Below, one piece after another: positions 59,078-64,000 of a DNA stretch of 64,000 nucleotides. The notes below the pieces were generated by a model. That model searched no databases, had not been told where the DNA came from, and saw nothing but the letters and a program-made list of their open reading frames with translations. Source of the stretch: Isoetes taiwanensis (taxonomy: Eukaryota > Streptophyta > Lycopodiopsida > Isoetales > Isoetaceae); contig JAJEKV010000141.1 in NCBI GenBank assembly GCA_021234155.1, positions 810,039 to 874,038 of the forward strand. Reading direction: 5' to 3'. Position 1 is the stretch's first letter; the number at the start of each line of letters is the position of its first letter. Made by a program: the position numbers and the translations under genes.

Positions 59078-59342
59078 AATCTAAATACCAGCCCCAGTGT
59101 ACATGGAAGCCAATTTTTACTGGTGTATACTCACACAATTATTGTGGAGCTTATCCTGCTGCCTTATGGCAGACAAAGTGGAGGACACGTATAGGCACAA
59201 GTTCTACCATCCCCAACGCCATAATTTCTTAGTTGTACAGCCATAATTGCTTAAAAAGATTGGCATAAAATGAACTAAAAAAGATTTTCGTTGCTAATTG
59301 GAATCACGAAATTTCCCATTTTAATGAAATTGTGCTTGATTG

Positions 59343-60575
59343 TGTTTTGATATTCTACTTTGAACTAGTTGAGTCTTTATGAACCTTTTACCTACTCTAA
59401 ACCTTCGATATCCTACACCCCTTTCTCTCCCCTTCCCTGATTACTTCATCCCCAACCAACCCTATATCTTCATCAATAGCTTCATCTTCCATCCTATGCA
59501 TCTATTTTTGACCAATCTCCATCCTCTCGTCCATGTCCATTCTTGTATAGCTGGACTTTTCAGGGATGTTCTGTTCGATATCAGCAGCATACTTTTTTAA
59601 GCCATTCTAATTGTCCTTAATGAGCAGACTCCAATCTTCAGTATCCTCTTCTATATCATCTTCTCGAGCTCCATAAAGGGGTTTGAGGGGTCCATGCTGC
59701 ATTCCATTAATTATACTAGTGAACTCTTGAGAAGCCCACAAAGCCCTAACATTTTCTTCTATTTTGTCTGCAATATACATTAGCTCATGTTTAGGCACTT
59801 TGGAAACTTTACAACCAATCATCGGCATCACGACATCTAAGCTCTGATTCATGGCTTCCAACTTTAGAAATAGAGGATCAGTAGTGGCAGCGTCCTTGTC
59901 CAAATTACTGACACCTCTCTTCAGTGTCTCCAATGTCTCTGCATAATTATTACCTTGAAATTTATTCATCACATCATCTGAGTCATTGGGTGTAACTGTG
60001 CTCTTAATGATGTTGATGTCAGGGGCTGTTCCTCAAGGTTCTCCCCTCTCGTATCTTGATTCCTCTTTGACCTTTGTTTCTTGAAACCCCCTAGCTAGTT
60101 GATCAAGGTAGTTTAGTTCAATTTGCTAATGAACTATTTTAGTTAATGCTCTGATGCTATATTTCTCCCCTGGGATATGTTTTATCCAAGTCTTGAGGGT
60201 GTGATCCTATATATCATTATGATGTATTCATTATCCATGAATCGCGTGACAAAAAAGTGTTGCCAACAATTTTTGAAGTTCAAAAAGTGCTTATTCACTT
60301 GGAACTTGTTGATTTTGGCTGGCCTAGACCCCAAAAAAAAAAAAAGAAAAAAAAAATGGTTGACAAGTTGGGTACCTTTATTAGGGCAATTCAAATGAGG
60401 AAATACAAAAAAGTAATCAAGACTCCGTGTAAAGGACTACTTGGGTAGCATTAAGTTTTTCTCAAAAATATGGAACATCTTGGAAAATTTCCTATTGTCA
60501 ACTTCAATTCATAATGCTGGACATTTGCAAATGATGCAATATTTTTTATTGCATTGTTAATTGACTTTTGCCTTA
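59343..60575 (-). repeat. Dispersed repeat, copy 3, with best-kept frame
   Basis: Homologous to 39367-40737. The minus-strand frame is intact over at least 59972-59607 (121 codons: MMNKFQGNNYAETLETLKRG through MNQSLDVVMP to EDDIEEDTEDWSLLIKDN) and open further upstream (TAPDINIIKSTVTPNDSDDV, to about 60035). It is an acidic helical peptide with no family recognised. It lies 270 bp downstream of the 581-aa gene and has lost about 170 bp that copies 1 and 2 keep (after AAGACT.., 60420). Confidence 0.8.
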
Positions 60576-62850
60576 GCTAAAAAAACAAGGTGCTGCGCAC
60601 GAGGGGTTGCCCTCCCGTGGCCCGAGAGTGTGATTTCATGTTTTTTGTTTGGTTGTTCCTTAGGATTGAATTTGATGCTAGTTTTTTTTTTCCCATCTGA
60701 TTTGTCTCTTTCAATCGCTTACCTCGATAAGGTATTGTTGCGGCTATTAATCAAATCCAATTCTAATTTTCGCTATATCAACAACTTCAATAACTTTGGC
60801 TGGACAACATGATTCTCATGACAATCGAAGCAAGCATGTTTTGAGTTATGTTGTTCCCATTTCTGGAAACAACACATGTACGGTATAAGACAATAAATAA
60901 TGCTAAATACTCTATATAAATACATGGCATACACTTACAAATAAAGTGTATGCAACCACGTGTAGCCTCTTGTTGCTCTAGTTTATACGGCATTTTTAGC
61001 ATGCAAACCAGCAAGGCATCATGTTCTGCTTGACGAATAAAGCTCTACAATAGTGCTTGTCTGCATTTTAGAGAGAGAAAGTGCAACTGAGACATTTTAT
61101 CATTGAATATCCCAGAGTTATTGTTGTAAGAAATAAGAAAGCGATCATAAAAGAAGGTATTTCCTTGAAAATTTTCCATTATGCGCATAATATCACATAA
61201 GCTCAACAGTAAAGACTCTGAAAACTACAACCTGGAGATCTGAGAGATTTGAGAATGTTGGAAGTTGACATAGATTAAAGATTAGATCCATTTCAGCATA
61301 GCCTTATGCTCTATCTCAGATGATCCGTGCTTCCTGTGCAAACAACTAGACATGTATACAAACAACTAGATATGTATAGAGATCAAGGAGATAAATAAGA
61401 AATACTGAATGGGAATATAAGGATGCTTCTAGACGACAATATTCAAGCTTATATCCACTGATAATTTGCAAGCAATAAATGCCGACCAGTTAAGATATTC
61501 TGCTAAAAGAAGGAGAAGCCACAACAGGATAAATGCAAACCTGCAAAATGAGAGATAAATTAGTAGGCAATGCCTTGATAGGCAAGTGACCCAATCCGTT
61601 ATGCCAGCTGATGCATACCCTTTTATTGCGCTACAATTTGTCTACTGTGATATGTGTTAATTTAGCTTGTGTGCTATAATTTGTTTGCTTTGATATGCTT
61701 CATATATGCTTGTCCTTCACATGGTTCAAATATTGTTCACAACTATTCATTTTCTAGATATTCAAATGATCACTTAATAAAAAGAAGAATATATTTTAAA
61801 GCACGTCTTCTATACCCATATCGTTTCCAAATATCATCCTCCAAGTCCATCTCCAAATACAGGTATTACGTAATTGTAGTCAAACAGCAATTGCAGTCAA
61901 ACAGCAACATCTAACTAAAATTCACCATATAACAAGGCAAAATTCAAGCTGTTATTTTATTTTCAAATGAACTTTGTATAGATAATAATAATACATGTTT
62001 AACATGTACATGGTTCAAAACTTAGAAAAAAAAAATACTTGCACAACATAATCACAACAGCTTGAAGTAACAATTCACATTCGCACTGCAGAGACATGGA
62101 ATGAGGCGTCAATGCCAGTTTTTCCCATTTTACGATAGCTAGCATAAGATCCATATTAGCTCGCATAAGATCTGCATCTTTCAAGTTGTTTGGCTCACAG
62201 GCAATAAAACTTTCTTGTCTGCATTATTCTATGGCAAATCATCCACCAAAAAATGATGATGGATACGTTTCTTCATTGGCCATATTCCAAACCCATACGT
62301 ACATCTCTGCAATAGTTATAAGGCATCAAGTCAATGCATAAATTATAACTATATGTCATGCTTACTTTTCACGATGAACATCTTCCACAAAGACCACCGG
62401 TGACTAGCGAAGAAGCGTATATTAAAATATTCATCGACGCCATACACCATGGAAACAATCATGACATTTAGTGAATTGAACCATATAGAGTGGTATAAGT
62501 TAGACTAATGGAACAAAGAAAATGATAACAAGTCTTTGTTCCATAGACATCTTAATTTGTTGCAAAAATTTTCAATACTTTGCTTTTATCTCATATCCGT
62601 CTCGAGTCAACATTGCATCTTAAAGTGGCTTGTTTTGCAAAAAGAAGCCCGTGGTTGTTCGCATTGATATTGCAAATTTGTCGAAATATTGTGGTCACTT
62701 TGCATTTCCGAAGTCAGGACTAGTTATTCATCAACAAATAATGACAACCACCAAGCAACTTTAGTGTAATCATTGCTGGTTATCCGGCAGAATATCTTCT
62801 CTTTAACTCAAGTAAATTTTCTAGCACCACCAAGAAATCAAACCGATGGG
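60576..62850. other. Intergenic, no gene recognised
   Basis: AT-rich DNA with short frames on both strands and no family signature. Confidence 0.5.
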
Positions 62851-62859
62851 TCTCAAGGG

Positions 62860-64000
62860 ATTCCTTATTGTTAGAGACTTGCTTCCGACCCTTCCTTGAT
62901 GTGCACTCATTGAACTCGAAGGTTTCACACATTGAAGTGGGACCCGAGCTCCTTCGCTTTACTTTCTTGGATTTTGAACTTATCGAACGCCGCCAGATGG
63001 ATCTTTTATGCTTACATCCTATTCTCCGGAAAGATTCACATTATTCTTTTCCATCTCCATCTTCATCCGTAAACCCTTGGTTGAAAATGACTTATAGAAC
63101 CAAAATGTGTTTTCAATGTGACCTGGACATTACTTAACGACCATGGCATATATGTTCGAGAGCAACACATAAGTTTGAGTCATTGGAGGCTCTACACTCG
63201 TAACATGTCCTAATGCTTGCTCACCTAGTTCCTTATTACCGTAAACATTTGCATGCGGCTAGAAGGGAAGTCCAAGATTCCACAAAATTGCTTTCAAATG
63301 GCATCTTTGTTAATAAAATCGAGTGCCTCGATGAAGCTGCCCTATACGTCCCAAGCGGTCAAGAATACAAACATAATGTTGCACTTTCGAGTAATGCCAT
63401 AGTCCCCTCAGGATTGAAGAAAAATAATAACATCCTTTATCTAGCGTACATGCATGATTGCAAGTCGACCGTGCGTAAATAAATGTGATATCATCCGGCC
63501 TTACAAGATCGAGTAGCATGATTTCAAACATTTTCGAGCCTCCATGCCATCTCCATGCTGAGCATATCCCGCAATGATTGCATTCCATGAGACAATATCT
63601 CGCACAGTGCAAACCTGCAGAACACTCGACGGCATCCTCTATGCCGCCACATTTAGCATACATGTCAATAAGAGCATTGCCAATAATACTATTCAAATTT
63701 GAGGGATATTTTCTAAAATGCTTTTATGAATTTTCTTTCCCTCTTGCAAAGTCTGCTACACCAGTAACATGCACTCATCAAGCTTACAAAAGTAGCTTCA
63801 TCGGGTTTAACACCTTCCCTGCCATAAGTACGAAAAAGATCCGAGCTTGTTTTACGTCGGCAAGATTTTCTATATATCCCGTGAACATTGCATTCCGTGA
63901 GACAACGCCTTGTACGTAAAGAATTTCAAACACACAACATGCACTCTATGACTCCACATTTAGCATACATACCGATGAGGCTACTATTTATAAAGATGTC
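62860..64000 (-). pseudogene. PLS-type pentatricopeptide repeat pseudogene
   Basis: Reading the minus strand from the window edge: DIFINSSLIGMYAKCGVIE, GVKPDEATFVSLMSAC, NSIIGNALIDMYAKCGGIED, a frameshift, LVRPDDITFI, LDKGCYYFSSILR, VQHYVCILDRLGRIGQLH, then EQALGHV and TYVLLSNIYA, the E-motif seen at the end of plant organellar RNA-editing PPR proteins. Intact relatives carry long arrays of 35-residue helical repeats that bind organelle RNA. Here the frame shifts repeatedly and stops interrupt it, and no DYW domain is readable (62.86-63.13 kb is scrambled). The 5' part continues beyond the window. Confidence 0.88.

Noticed and set aside
1-64000. CRISPR arrays, rRNA genes, intact tRNA genes, bacterial operons
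   Set aside because: None seen; the direct repeats are transposon motif arrays and the sequence is plant nuclear DNA.

Overview
The window is nuclear DNA of a land plant. Genes are split by GT/AG introns, intergenic DNA is long and packed with transposons, and the recognisable families are plant ones (Gnk2/DUF26, GH9 endoglucanase, PLS-type PPR, MULE transposase, gypsy-like gag, TRIM). Large transposons, small introns and a decayed PPR gene with fern-like wording suggest a fern or another large-genome vascular plant, but the species cannot be fixed from sequence alone.

Two very large terminal-inverted-repeat (TIR) transposons dominate. (1) 2266-15968 is a 13.7-kb Mutator-like element. Its TIRs are about 230 bp and begin GGAACTCC, and it is flanked by a perfect 9-bp target duplication, CTCTGTCAC. 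It encodes a spliced MULE transposase with a separate SWIM segment next to its right TIR, plus several other genes of unknown function. All spacers between its genes are filled with one 14-bp motif, GGTTAATGTGGCCA, in both orientations; the same motif lies inside each TIR. (2) 45273-57259 is a 12.0-kb element with perfect 25-bp TIRs and a likely TATT duplication. A decayed gene of the VGHTHDDID type (DUF7869-like) lies next to its right TIR. It also holds a damaged copy of a host FCP1-like phosphatase gene and its own dispersed palindromic motif, TTCTCGACT...AGTCGAGAA. It sits inside an intron of a host gene whose exons are at 43724-44101 and 57710-59077.

Between these lie host genes and smaller repeats. 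16860-18421 is a six-exon LRR (RNI-like) gene, and 18948-19346 on the minus strand is a secreted ginkbilobin-like protein. 20635-21623 is a TRIM cluster. 24065-30696 is a 16-exon gene with three HARP-like repeats, each split by an intron at the same place. 31692-33697 is a gag remnant with a primer binding site. 36566-37100 is a TAGGG pentamer tract grading into a purine-rich minisatellite. A repeat of about 1.1 kb occurs in tandem at 39.6-41.8 kb and again at 59.3-60.6 kb. 41965-42342 is a GH9 3' exon. The right edge (62.9-64.0 kb) is a frameshifted PPR pseudogene, and the left edge (1-360) is a second DUF7869-like fragment with a SINE-like tRNA-derived segment.

The clearest theme is that each giant DNA transposon carries its own short palindromic word, scattered through the element and not recognised outside it. 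In the MULE the word is also part of the TIR, which suggests amplified transposase-binding or replication-slippage sites. Gene models were built by reading splice sites and phases by eye. Those whose exons all keep phase (LRR gene, HARP-like gene, MULE transposase exons 1-2, the 119-aa acidic protein) are the most reliable.
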